This document shows positions 24,652-33,126 of a stretch of 64,000 bases of DNA, one piece after another. The stretch spans positions 806,001-870,000 of the forward strand of contig NZ_OBEL01000001.1 of assembly GCF_900215605.1 (NCBI RefSeq), given 5' to 3'. Under the pieces are notes generated by a model, which saw only the letters and a program-made list of their open reading frames with translations, searched no databases and had not been told where the DNA came from. Each line of letters starts with the position of its first letter. The first letter of the stretch is position 1. The stretch is from Cohaesibacter gelatinilyticus (GTDB lineage: Bacteria > Pseudomonadota > Alphaproteobacteria > Rhizobiales > Cohaesibacteraceae). The position numbers were made by a program, and so were the translations under genes.

Positions 24652-26469
24652 ATGAATTTTCAAAAACGATTGCCCACGGATGTTGTTCAGGAACATCTCG
24701 ATATTTTCCTCAAAGCTCCCAATTCGATCTATATGGGACATATTGCCAGTGCAAGCGTACTTATTTACATCGCAGCACAAAATAACTCGGTACCAGTCTG
24801 GTTTCTCTGGGGATGGGCTGTCGCCCAGATTGTTGGCTATCCAATTTTGATGGAAATTTGGTCTCGCTGCTGCAAGAAAGCGGATCGTAGCGCACCGGAT
24901 AATCACCGCTGGATTGATTACATGGACCTTCTGTGTGTTTTTGTAGGAACCACTTGGGGAATAATGTTCTTTATCAGTCTGAATGAGGAAAATGCGGCGC
25001 ATTTTGCCATTCAATTGTCGATTGCAGCTGGTGCATCATCGGCAGCGGTTCGGTCTCTTGCAACTTTTCCTCGTTCTTTTATCGTGTATTCAGTGCCCAT
25101 GTTGGGCTTGCTTGTTTTGCGCCTATTGCTGATGGGTGGAGAATTCGTGCTCCTTGGTGGATTGGTGGCGATTTTCTTGTTCATGCTTCTCGTATCGGGT
25201 GAGGGCGTGATGGAAGCGGTCTCACGCTATATTGCCATCAAGAATGAGAACCTTGATCTGGCAGATCGCTTTAAAAAAGCAGCAGATGATGCAGACCACG
25301 CGAACCGAGAGAAAACGCGGTTGTTGGCTGCTGCCAGTCATGATTTGCGACAACCAATCCACGCCATTGGTCTCTATATGGAGACTTTACCGATTGCCAA
25401 AATGGATGGGCATAGCCGTCAAACGTTGGAGCGAATTCGTAATTCCCTGCAAACTCTGACGAAATTGTTCAATTCTCTTCTTGATGTCAGCTTGCTGGAC
25501 GCTGGAAAAGTGAAAGTCAGAACCTCGCATTTCAATCTCAAGCCAATGTTGAATTCTATCCTGGATGATTATGAGCCGTTGGCGGAAATTGCACATGCCA
25601 CGCTCCTTCTGGAATGCGATGATGCAGGAGTGGAAGCCGACCCGGTGCTTTTACGCCGAATGGTGCAGAATTTACTGTCCAATGCTATTCGCTATTCCAA
25701 TGGGGGAACAGTGAGGCTGTTGGCAAAAGGAAAGGAAGGCGATTCGCTATCCATTGTCGTCTCAGATCAGGGACCAGGCATTCCAAAGGAGCACCAAGCT
25801 GTTATCTTTGAAGAATTTTCGCAGCTTGCAAAACAAAAGGATCCATTGGCGGATCATAAGCAAGATGAAATGGGGCAGGACAAGGGATTGGGCCTGGGGT
25901 TGGCCATTGTAAGGCGTTTGGCAGATCTGCAATCCTTGACCATATCAATTCAGTCCAGTGACAAAGGCACCAGTCTTGCGATTGAAGGGTTGAAGCAGGT
26001 GGCCATACCCAGAAAAGAGGTAACCCAACAGAACCCAATGGCCCGCATTGACGCCTTGTTTGCGAGGAAACATATTTTGGTGGCTGATGACGATCCGGCA
26101 ACGTTGGAAGCAACAGCAAACTTACTGCGTACATGGGGATGCAAGGTCAGCCTTGCCAGTGGGCTTGATGAGATCGTTCCTATGACGCAATGTCCGGATC
26201 TGCTCATCAGCGATTTTAGCTTCGAAGGTCAATGTACCGGTCTGGATATCATTGAAAAAGCACGTCAGATTTTCGAACCGGCATTGCCTGCGATGATCGT
26301 ATCCGGAGATTCGTCAGCTCAGGTGCAGAAATTGGTCGAGAATGCTGGATTGTTACTGGTTTATAAACCTGTGCAGCCCGTACAATTGCGCTCTGCTCTG
26401 CTTGAAGCCTTCATGTCGTCTCAGGGCGAAGATGAAGATGCTGCCGATCGAGTGAAGCAGACAGCCTGA
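24652..26469 (+). CDS. Hybrid histidine kinase, HDLRQP class
   Basis: A 605-aa membrane hybrid sensor kinase. Residues 1-190 contain about six hydrophobic segments and form the sensor. A short coiled segment leads to the phosphoacceptor box AASHDLRQPIHAIGLY with His near residue 230, in the HDLRQP subgroup that includes NahK-like kinases. The ATPase domain shows NLLSNAIRYS, VSDQGPGIP and GLGLGLAIV. A C-terminal receiver domain (HILVADDDPATLEATANLL) has its acceptor Asp near residue 520 in LISDFSF, though Lys is shifted (VYKP). A NarL-type regulator encoded opposite at 28.4 kb is the candidate partner, with an oxidase gene between. Confidence 0.88.
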   Translation: MNFQKRLPTDVVQEHLDIFLKAPNSIYMGHIASASVLIYIAAQNNSVPVWFLWGWAVAQIVGYPILMEIWSRCCKKADRSAPDNHRWIDYMDLLCVFVGTTWGIMFFISLNEENAAHFAIQLSIAAGASSAAVRSLATFPRSFIVYSVPMLGLLVLRLLLMGGEFVLLGGLVAIFLFMLLVSGEGVMEAVSRYIAIKNENLDLADRFKKAADDADHANREKTRLLAAASHDLRQPIHAIGLYMETLPIAKMDGHSRQTLERIRNSLQTLTKLFNSLLDVSLLDAGKVKVRTSHFNLKPMLNSILDDYEPLAEIAHATLLLECDDAGVEADPVLLRRMVQNLLSNAIRYSNGGTVRLLAKGKEGDSLSIVVSDQGPGIPKEHQAVIFEEFSQLAKQKDPLADHKQDEMGQDKGLGLGLAIVRRLADLQSLTISIQSSDKGTSLAIEGLKQVAIPRKEVTQQNPMARIDALFARKHILVADDDPATLEATANLLRTWGCKVSLASGLDEIVPMTQCPDLLISDFSFEGQCTGLDIIEKARQIFEPALPAMIVSGDSSAQVQKLVENAGLLLVYKPVQPVQLRSALLEAFMSSQGEDEDAADRVKQTA

Positions 26470-26599
26470 CCCGCCAAGGACGCAAACTGATATTTTTCGG
26501 CGATCGATCGCTTGCCTGATCACGACAATATGCTAGATCATCCTCTCGGAGAAAAATGGCAGAGCAAAGACTGCCTGACAAATATGAGAAGTGACCGGG

Positions 26600-27739
26600 A
26601 TGAGTGAATATTGCGAAACCATCGTGATTGGAGCTGGTGTCGTTGGCCTTGCCGTTGCAAGAAAACTGAGCCAACAAGGGCATGAAGTCATCATCATTGA
26701 AGGTGAGGACCAGATTGGTTCGCAAACCTCCTCGCGCAACTCCGAAGTCATTCATGCAGGCATCTATTATCCAAAGAACTCTCTGAAAGCGCAGCTATGT
26801 GTGCAAGGACGTGATCTGCTCTATGCTTATTGCGAGAGTCACAATATTGCCCATTCCAGAATAGGAAAACTGATCGTTGCCACCTCGATGAATCAGATGA
26901 CACACTTGCATGGTATCAAGGTACGCGCAGAAGCCAATGGTGTGATGGACTTGGCATTCCTCTCCAAGGTCGAAGCTGAGCAAATGGAACCTTCCTTGCA
27001 TAGTCGTGGCGCGCTCTTCTCACCATCAACCGGTATCATCAACAGCCATTCTCTCATGTTGGCCTTGCAAGGAGATGCAGAAAACAATGGCGCTATGCTT
27101 TCGCTCAACACACCGGTGATGAGCATGGAGAGATGTGATGACGGTTTTTCGGTGGCAACAGGTGGCACAAGCCCATTTACCTTGCGTTCCAGGAATTTGA
27201 TCAATGCAGCAGGTCACGGTTCCATCAGTTTGGCAAAAACCATGATCAGTCAGCAAAGTCATGAAACAGATCGAAGCCTGGCTGCATTGCCTCGGGCCTA
27301 TATTGCCAAGGGAAGCTACTTTCAATTGGCCGCACGTGCTCCCTTTCGTCACCTGATCTATCCGGTTCCTGAACCTGGCGGCCTTGGCGTGCATCTGACA
27401 TTGGATCTGGCGGGACAAGCCAAATTTGGTCCGGATGTGGAATGGGTGGCTCAGATGGACAGTCAGGTGGGCGAGGAACGTTCTGAAAAATTCTATTCCG
27501 CCATTCGTAAATACTGGCCTGATCTGCAGGATGGTTCACTGTTGCCGGACTATGCAGGTTTTCGTCCTAAAATTTCCGGGCCTGGCGAAGAAGCTGCAGA
27601 TTTTGCTATCCATGGAAAACAGCACCATGGAATGCAAGGATATATTGGCCTTTATGGCATTGAATCTCCAGGACTTACATCTTGTCTGGCAATCGCTGAC
27701 TATGTTGCCGCCATGCTGGAAAGAGACCAGGATTTTTGA
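26600..27739 (+). CDS. LhgO-like FAD-dependent L-2-hydroxyglutarate oxidase
   Basis: A 379-aa FAD-dependent oxidoreductase of the D-amino-acid oxidase/LhgO family. LhgO-type enzymes oxidise L-2-hydroxyglutarate to 2-oxoglutarate. The Rossmann motif VIGAGVVGLAVARKL is at the N-terminus, followed by SSRNSEVIHAGIYYP, in which the RNSEVIHAG block is distinctive for the LhgO group. Further blocks are INAAGHGS and a C-terminal GIESPGLTSCLAIADYV. I start at ATG 26600 rather than GTG 26591. It follows the hybrid kinase by 130 bp on the same strand. Other 2-hydroxy acids or amines are possible substrates. Confidence 0.78.
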   Translation: MSEYCETIVIGAGVVGLAVARKLSQQGHEVIIIEGEDQIGSQTSSRNSEVIHAGIYYPKNSLKAQLCVQGRDLLYAYCESHNIAHSRIGKLIVATSMNQMTHLHGIKVRAEANGVMDLAFLSKVEAEQMEPSLHSRGALFSPSTGIINSHSLMLALQGDAENNGAMLSLNTPVMSMERCDDGFSVATGGTSPFTLRSRNLINAAGHGSISLAKTMISQQSHETDRSLAALPRAYIAKGSYFQLAARAPFRHLIYPVPEPGGLGVHLTLDLAGQAKFGPDVEWVAQMDSQVGEERSEKFYSAIRKYWPDLQDGSLLPDYAGFRPKISGPGEEAADFAIHGKQHHGMQGYIGLYGIESPGLTSCLAIADYVAAMLERDQDF

Positions 27740-27808
27740 TTTTTCAGAGCATATTCCCAGAAAAGGCAATTTTCGGATAAGAATAGCTTGGAAGCAAAGG
27801 CTTTGATG

Positions 27809-28432
27809 TCAAGAAATACCGTGGCTGGCAGCGATTGCAGATGCGGCTGCGCGGTTTGAAACACCTAGATTTTTCATCAGTGCAGACACATGGCTGCGAA
27901 CAGTGAAAGGCGAAAGATCAAGTTCCCGCGCAATTTCCTTATTGGAAAGGCCGCGGCGCAGGAATTTCAGTATCTCAATCTGACGTGGTGTCAGATCGTC
28001 CAGGGAGATATGAGCACTGGTGACTGTTTCATGGCCGATATAGGTCTGCGAGAAGCAGACTTCGATCTGACCCTGCATGACATTGCCAATTGCTTTGACC
28101 ACGTCATGAGAAGGAACAGCCTTGGAGATGAAGCCGTTCAGACCCAGAGCCATGATATGTTCGATCTCCATTGGATCATTGATCATGGATACGGCAATGA
28201 TCGGACAGAGAGCAAACCGTCTTCTAATAAGCTTCAGGTCGTGAATATAATCAAAGCCGGGAAAGACCAGATCGGAGATAATCAGATCCGGAGCGGGCAA
28301 TTGATCCAGTTGACGAAACAGGACGGCTTTGTCGCCAGCTTCATCAACACGGGCATCAGGAAACATTTCATACAGGATCTGACAAAGCCCAGAGCGATAG
28401 ATCGGGTGATCATCTGCAAGTATGATGCGCAT
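27809..28432 (-). CDS. NarL/LuxR-type response regulator
   Basis: A 207-aa response regulator. The receiver domain begins MRIILADDHPIYRSGL, has acceptor Asp in LIISDLVFPG (about residue 56), and the conserved Lys in FISKAVP. The C-terminal LuxR-type helix-turn-helix reads LTPRQIEILKFLRRGLSNKEIARELDLSPFTVRSHVS. ATG 28432 overlies the conserved start; a longer reading adds seven unlikely residues. It converges on the oxidase gene. The nearby hybrid kinase is the likely phosphate source, but this pairing is only inferred from proximity. Confidence 0.9.
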   Translation of the reverse strand: MRIILADDHPIYRSGLCQILYEMFPDARVDEAGDKAVLFRQLDQLPAPDLIISDLVFPGFDYIHDLKLIRRRFALCPIIAVSMINDPMEIEHIMALGLNGFISKAVPSHDVVKAIGNVMQGQIEVCFSQTYIGHETVTSAHISLDDLTPRQIEILKFLRRGLSNKEIARELDLSPFTVRSHVSALMKNLGVSNRAAASAIAASHGIS

Positions 28433-28738
28433 TGTTTCTGTCCCCCATCCCAAACAGGCGCTGATTTGCCGATGGGCAGCAGGTGCCTTTCAAGTCCAAA
28501 GCTGGCGCAACTGCCAGTAATATCTTGATTTTTCGGGTATCAGGTCACCATTGTCCACTGATACAGGTGTAGCAGTCAATGCAGTCGTTGCATGGATCAG
28601 GCTGAAACATGCAGAAAAAATGGAAAAAGAGGATAAAAAAGCTGCATTCGAAGGGAATGCAGCTTTGAAACCTGATGATCATGATCCTACGGTGATCAAG
28701 CACAACCTTATGGTTCGACTATCAGGTGTTTATTTCTA
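28433..28738. other. Intergenic region with leftward terminator
   Basis: No gene is seen. The region contains the promoter side of the response-regulator gene and the hairpin at 28632-28666 that ends the leftward unit coming from the metal ATPase. Confidence 0.5.
28632..28666 (-). terminator. Leftward rho-independent terminator
   Basis: A perfect 12-bp stem (28638-28649 with 28655-28666, core GCTGCATTC) and 5-nt loop are followed leftward by TTTTTT. It lies about 70 bp after the stop codon of the gene at 28739-29110. Confidence 0.8.
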
Positions 28739-29110
28739 CTAACCGCTACAATTATTGCCGTCATCACAACATCCGCATTGCTCTGGTTCTTTTACAAAAT
28801 GGTGATCCAATCCCGTTTCATATTCCATCCCTTCACGGGTGAGTGCAATTGGCGGTACATCGCGTGATCGAACCAGTCCCTTGCGAGCCAATGCGGTCCA
28901 GACAGCACGATTGGAGAAACCTGTGGCATCGCGAGCTGCTATCGTGAATTCGCCAATATGAACATGGTCACCATGCGGTTGCGGAATAGAATGAAGTGTA
29001 ATGGAACCGTCTTTCCCCCAAGCTTCGTCAGGCTGACGACGTGCCAGAATTTGGGTAAGAACAAGTGTCTTGAGTTGCAGGTTGTTCAGTTTCAGCGGAT
29101 TGGCTTTCAT
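28739..29110 (-). CDS. Conserved hypothetical protein with Cys-rich tail
   Basis: A 123-aa protein that I do not recognise as a named family, although its core (NPLKLNNLQLKTLVLTQILAR, PHGDHVHIGEFTIAARDATGFSN, VWTALARKGL) resembles uncharacterised alphaproteobacterial proteins. The middle looks like a small winged-helix domain. The last 13 residues hold a Cys cluster (EQCGCCDDGNNCSG) plus upstream His residues, suggesting metal or Fe-S binding. It lies 108 bp downstream of the ZntA-like ATPase on the same strand, with a weak hairpin between, so it may belong to the same metal response. Confidence 0.6.
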   Translation of the reverse strand: MKANPLKLNNLQLKTLVLTQILARRQPDEAWGKDGSITLHSIPQPHGDHVHIGEFTIAARDATGFSNRAVWTALARKGLVRSRDVPPIALTREGMEYETGLDHHFVKEPEQCGCCDDGNNCSG

Positions 29111-29165
29111 GACAATTCCTTATGGATCAATTTCCTCAGCTTTAGCGGAAATCGCGCTAAAGGAA

Positions 29166-29189
29166 AAGCGCTCTTGATTGAGGGCGCTT
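29166..29189 (-). terminator. Weak hairpin after the metal ATPase gene
   Basis: AAGCGC and GCGCTT arms around about 12 nt are followed leftward by TTTCC. It may attenuate transcription from the ATPase gene into the downstream small gene. The T-tract is short. Confidence 0.4.
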
Positions 29190-29218
29190 CTCTGAATTAT
29201 TGGATTACGGTTGCATGT

Positions 29219-31642
29219 CTAGCTTTTGAGCAGACGCAAGGCATTACTGACAACCAGCAGGGACGTGCCAACATCGGCAACAATAGCCCCCCACATGGTC
29301 GCAATCCCGAGCATGGTAAGCGTCACGAATATGACCTTCATGATTAGCGAGAAGATGATATTTTGTTTGATGATGCCCAAAGCTCGGCGAGAATGACCAA
29401 CCATCCAGGGCAGTTTGGCGATATCATCGCTCATAAGAGCCATGTCGGCCGTCTCAATGGCTGCATCAGATCCAACGGCTCCCATGGCAACGCCAAAGCT
29501 GGCACGGGCCATGGCTGGGGCGTCATTGACGCCGTCACCTATCATGGCCACAACTTCATGATCCTTCATAAGAGATTCAATGGCTTGCACTTTTTGCGCA
29601 GGCAGCAGATTGGCATAGACCTTGTCGATGCCTACTTCCTTGGCAACAGCTTGGGCGGTCTGCTCATTGTCGCCGGTCAGCATGGCGATTGTTTTGACAC
29701 CGTGAGAATGGAGTGCTGAGATAACGTCCTTTGCGTCATCACGGATCGCATCCGCCAACGAGATGATGCCCAAAAGGGCTGTATCGCTTCCGACGAGAAC
29801 CGCAGTCTGTCCCTTGGCTTCCAGCTTGGATAGCATCTCCACCACTGCAGGAGAAATCATATCCTTTTCCTTCGCATAGCGAGGAGAACCCAGCCAGTAG
29901 TTGATGCCTTCGATGATCCCGCTCACGCCTCGGCCTGGGTTGGTTTCTGCGTCCAGTGGCTGTGCAAAGGAGATGTTCTCGGATTTGGCCTTGTCCAGAA
30001 TAGCCAAAGCAAGAGGATGGGAAGAGCGCGCTTCCAAGCTGGCCGCAATTGCCAAAAGTCGGTCATCGTCAATCGGATCAAAGGCAACAATGGAACACAC
30101 TTCCGGTTCGCCACGGGTCAGAGTGCCTGTCTTGTCCAGTGCGATGGCATCCATTCGGGCCGGTAGTTCAATAAAACCGCCCCCTTTGACCAGCACACCA
30201 TGCTTGGCTGCTGCGGCCAGTGCAGCAACGATCGCCACGGGAGTGGAGATCACCAAAGCACATGGGCAGGCAATAACCAACAGCACCAAGGCATTGTAGA
30301 ACCATTCGGACCAAGCACCGCCCAAAATCATGGGAGGGAGAACGAAAACCAAGAGTGCCAGCGCCATGACAATAGGCGTATAGATCTTGGCAAACCTCTC
30401 TACCCATTGTTCGACATCTGCACGTTTGGAATGGGCATCCTGAACCATGGTGATGATACGAGACAGGACCGTATCACGTGCCATTTTGGTGGCGCGAACC
30501 GTCAAGCTACCATCACCATTGATGGTTCCTGCAAACACCTCATCGCCTTCTTCCTTGGAAACAGGGATGCTCTCCCCAGTGATTGGAGCCTGATTGACCG
30601 AGCTACGGCCTGAAAGAACGATGCCATCCAGAGGAATTCGATCTCCACCACGCAAGATAAATTGATCACCGATCAAGATTTTCTCTGCGGCTACAAGCCT
30701 CTCACTCCCATCTGTTTCCAATTTGAGTGCTTGTTGTGGTGCGAGACTGAGGAGAGAGGAAATTGCATTGCGCGCTCGTCCTACGCTCCAAGCCTCCAGT
30801 GTCAGGGATAGTGCAAAAAGGAACGCGACTGTCGCCGCTTCGAAAAACTCTCCAATGATCATTGCGCCAATAATTGCGACCATCATCAACAAATTCATGT
30901 CGGGAGAAAGTCGCCGAATTGAATAGATAGCCTTCGGAGCAACATAGCGGGCACCCAAAATCACGGCAATTACATACAGGCCGAGCTCAAGCGTTGGCAT
31001 CGGGTTATTTTCATGGCCGGCAAAGAGGTCGAATATGCCGCCTGTATTGCTTTCGAACAAATGAAAGAGCAAGCCGCTAACCCAGGCAAGGGAGCTACCA
31101 ATTGTGAACAATTTCAAACGGAAGAATTGCAGATCTCGTTCTTTTTTGGCCGCGCCTTCTTCCCATATCGCCCCAGAGAGACCAGTCTTGTTGACAGCAT
31201 CTATAACGGAGGCATCGGAAATACCCTTGGCGCTTTCCAGAACAATCATACGGCCACTCAACAGATCGAAACCCAGATGTTCCGCACCACCAACAACAGG
31301 CCCGACTTCCGACTTCAGCATCGCAACTTCCTCGGAACAGCACATACCGATTATCTGAAAAGAGCGGCCTTTTGGCGTCTGATTTGGATTGAAGGGCACC
31401 TGATCACAGGACGAAGTTTCATTTGAACCACAACTATTATTGCTGGCACAACAGCCCGTTTGTGGAGCAGGATCAATCTGCGGTTCGGGCTCACAGCAAG
31501 TGCTGGAGCAGCAGGTCGTCGACTCAGTAGAGTTTGTTGGCGCTGGCGTGACCGCTCCCAAAGCTTCTGAAACTGAAGTGGTTTTATTCTCTTGATTGGA
31601 ACATCCGCAGGAGCTGGGATCAAGGCTCGAACGATCAACCAT
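29219..31642 (-). CDS. zntA: ZntA/CadA-like heavy-metal P1B-type ATPase
   Basis: An 807-aa cation-exporting ATPase of the P1B-2 (Zn/Cd/Pb) type. The N-terminal 150 residues are unusual: a soluble segment with Cys pairs (SCGCSN, TTCCSSTCCEPE, GCCASNNSCGS), then an HMA-like fold with GMCCSEE in place of the normal GM-CxxC. The rest has TGES in the actuator domain, the transmembrane CPC motif (IACPCALV, near residue 457), DKTGT near residue 501, SSHPLA, and GDGVNDAPA. ATG 31642 has AAAGGAAG upstream. Divergent merR and the 19-bp-spacer promoter point to metal-induced expression. Zn, Cd or Pb is the likely substrate; Cu is less likely. Confidence 0.9.
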   Translation of the reverse strand: MVDRSSLDPSSCGCSNQENKTTSVSEALGAVTPAPTNSTESTTCCSSTCCEPEPQIDPAPQTGCCASNNSCGSNETSSCDQVPFNPNQTPKGRSFQIIGMCCSEEVAMLKSEVGPVVGGAEHLGFDLLSGRMIVLESAKGISDASVIDAVNKTGLSGAIWEEGAAKKERDLQFFRLKLFTIGSSLAWVSGLLFHLFESNTGGIFDLFAGHENNPMPTLELGLYVIAVILGARYVAPKAIYSIRRLSPDMNLLMMVAIIGAMIIGEFFEAATVAFLFALSLTLEAWSVGRARNAISSLLSLAPQQALKLETDGSERLVAAEKILIGDQFILRGGDRIPLDGIVLSGRSSVNQAPITGESIPVSKEEGDEVFAGTINGDGSLTVRATKMARDTVLSRIITMVQDAHSKRADVEQWVERFAKIYTPIVMALALLVFVLPPMILGGAWSEWFYNALVLLVIACPCALVISTPVAIVAALAAAAKHGVLVKGGGFIELPARMDAIALDKTGTLTRGEPEVCSIVAFDPIDDDRLLAIAASLEARSSHPLALAILDKAKSENISFAQPLDAETNPGRGVSGIIEGINYWLGSPRYAKEKDMISPAVVEMLSKLEAKGQTAVLVGSDTALLGIISLADAIRDDAKDVISALHSHGVKTIAMLTGDNEQTAQAVAKEVGIDKVYANLLPAQKVQAIESLMKDHEVVAMIGDGVNDAPAMARASFGVAMGAVGSDAAIETADMALMSDDIAKLPWMVGHSRRALGIIKQNIIFSLIMKVIFVTLTMLGIATMWGAIVADVGTSLLVVSNALRLLKS

Positions 31643-31704
31643 TGGTCTTCCTTTCCACGGCCTGACTTCAAAGGTCAGGCTATAAAATCATTTGGTTGAC
31701 AAGA

Positions 31705-31735
31705 TTTGTAAGGCCTATAGCGGCTATAGCTTCAA
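31705..31735 (-). promoter_or_regulatory. MerR-type metal-responsive promoter of zntA
   Basis: Leftward, TTGAAG (-35, 31730-31735) and TACAAA (-10, 31705-31710) are 19 bp apart. The spacer contains the dyad CTATAGCCGCTATAG. An overlong spacer carrying a dyad is the hallmark of promoters twisted open by MerR-family activators. Confidence 0.8.
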
Positions 31736-31828
31736 GGGATAATTTGAAAAAAATACACAACTATATTGATTTTGCCGCTCAACACTCCATCCTATAGGAA
31801 CTGACAGACCCAAATTCCGGATGAAACC

Positions 31829-32275
31829 ATGCTGACTATCGGAGATCTATCGCGCAGGACTGGCACCAAGGTGCCTACTATTCGCTATTACGAGAAAATT
31901 GATCTTCTCGAGGAGCCGGAGCGCAGCGATGGTGGACAGCGTCGCTATGAGGGATCTGCAGTGGAGCGTTTGACCTTCATTCGGCATGCTCGTGATATGG
32001 GTTTTGGTCTGGATGCAATCCGCGCTTTGCTCGATTTGACCCGTTATCCGGACGCTTCCTGTGAGACAGCAGATCAATTGGCGATTAAGCAATTGGAATT
32101 GGTCAATCAGCATATTGCCCGGCTTGAAGCCCTCAAAAAAGAGCTGGAAAGCATGATTGGTGGCTGCAACCATGCGGATGTGGCCAATTGCCGTATTCTG
32201 GAAGTCTTGAACAATCATGATGAATGTCTCGGTGAGCACGCGAAATTGGATAAGTGCCTGGATCACCAAGGGTAA
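31829..32275 (+). CDS. MerR-family metal-responsive regulator
   Basis: A 148-aa MerR-family activator. The N-terminal winged helix is clear (LTIGDLSRRTGTKVPTIRYYEKIDLL), then GGQRRYEGSAVERLTFIRHARDMGFGLDAIRALLDL, a long dimerisation helix, and a metal-binding tail with Cys and His residues (SCETADQL, GGCNHADVANCRILEVL, HDECLGEH). The tail resembles ZntR/CadR/PbrR types with Cys and His ligands. It is divergent from zntA and faces the dyad-containing promoter, its probable target. Confidence 0.9.
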   Translation: MLTIGDLSRRTGTKVPTIRYYEKIDLLEEPERSDGGQRRYEGSAVERLTFIRHARDMGFGLDAIRALLDLTRYPDASCETADQLAIKQLELVNQHIARLEALKKELESMIGGCNHADVANCRILEVLNNHDECLGEHAKLDKCLDHQG

Positions 32276-32813
32276 TTTTTCTAAAAGCACCTTGTTCTTT
32301 TGCCTGCTCATCGACCAGTTGAGAATGGGCAGTGGAATTCATCAACTCCGGCAAAACCGTTATACGAACGCTCTGGTTACTCTGCTGATGTCCAACAAAC
32401 CCTGCCCCTGTGATCATCCGATTGAAAATACTGGATTGATGGGAGATGTGCATTTCTTTCATTTTGCATGAAATGAATGGCAGATCATCATTTTGATTCA
32501 TCGTCAGTCTGCGGAACCTGAGGGTGAAGAGTGAGAAGGACGTTCTTTTTTATTGTATGATCATCTGGATATGGCAAAGGCCAGACCGTCGCGATCAAGG
32601 GCCCATCAGGGGCAGGCAAGTCTACATTCCTCTTCACATTGACAGAACATGCCGACAACGCGATATACCGACCCAACAGAAGGAAAATCCTGTGGTTGTT
32701 ATTTTCCCCACGGATTTGTGCACATATGAGTGAAGATGCTTGACGGGTCAAAGCAAAGTGATTAAACGATCCTTCACTACCAAACAGCGTGGTTTTGAGC
32801 TCGCTGATCCTGC
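32276..32813. other. Region with ABC ATPase relic left of tRNA-Gln
   Basis: No intact gene lies in these 538 bp. The first part (to about 32,560) has no recognisable coding content. The second holds the P-loop relic at 32565-32733. The final 80 bp is the tRNA promoter. Confidence 0.5.
32565..32733 (+). pseudogene. ABC transporter ATPase fragment with Walker A
   Basis: Rightward translation gives GYGKGQTVAIKGPSGAGKST followed by FLFTLTEHADNAIYR and a stretch reaching TGA at about 32,751. GQTVAIKGPSGAGKST is an unmistakable Walker A region, here resembling SbmA/ABCD-type ATPases in context. There is a stop codon shortly upstream and no Walker B or signature motif downstream, so this is a decayed internal fragment, lying next to a tRNA gene where integrations often occur. 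Confidence 0.6.
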
Positions 32814-32887
32814 TGGGGATTAGTTTAATGGTAGAACAGCGGACTCTGACTCCGTCGGTCCTGGTTCGAGTCCAGGATCCCCAGCCA
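32814..32887 (+). tRNA. tRNA-Gln (anticodon CTG)
   Basis: A 74-nt cloverleaf: acceptor TGGGGAT pairs with ATCCCCA, the D-loop contains TAATGGTAGA, the anticodon stem GCGGA/TCCGT carries loop CTCTGAC with anticodon CTG, and the T-arm is CTGG-TTCGAGT-CCAG. The 3' CCA is encoded. The CTG anticodon reads CAG glutamine codons. Confidence 0.95.
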
Positions 32888-33126
32888 TTCTTTCTCTTGC
32901 AATTTTGAACATTGAGCATTCCTCAACATGTCCGTTTTGCGCGGCATCTTGTAGGAAGTGTGGGACGATGGCGTGCGAGCAACATTGGTCGCAAAAAGGC
33001 GAGAAAGCCATTCTCTTGTCTTGCTCTATTGTGGGGGCCTGATAGACTAAGCGGTGACATTGATATTGAATCACAGGCTGCGCGCCATGTCTTGTCCACA
33101 TGAAGCAGCGCAGCAGGAGACGCTAA

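Noticed and set aside
28551-28742. Rightward 63-codon frame near the response regulator
   Set aside because: TTG start, no ribosome-binding site, and it runs through the terminator hairpin at 28632-28666.
32488-32919. Leftward 143-codon frame across the tRNA
   Set aside because: It is antisense to the ABC ATPase relic and tRNA-Gln; the apparent protein is the mirror of the P-loop.
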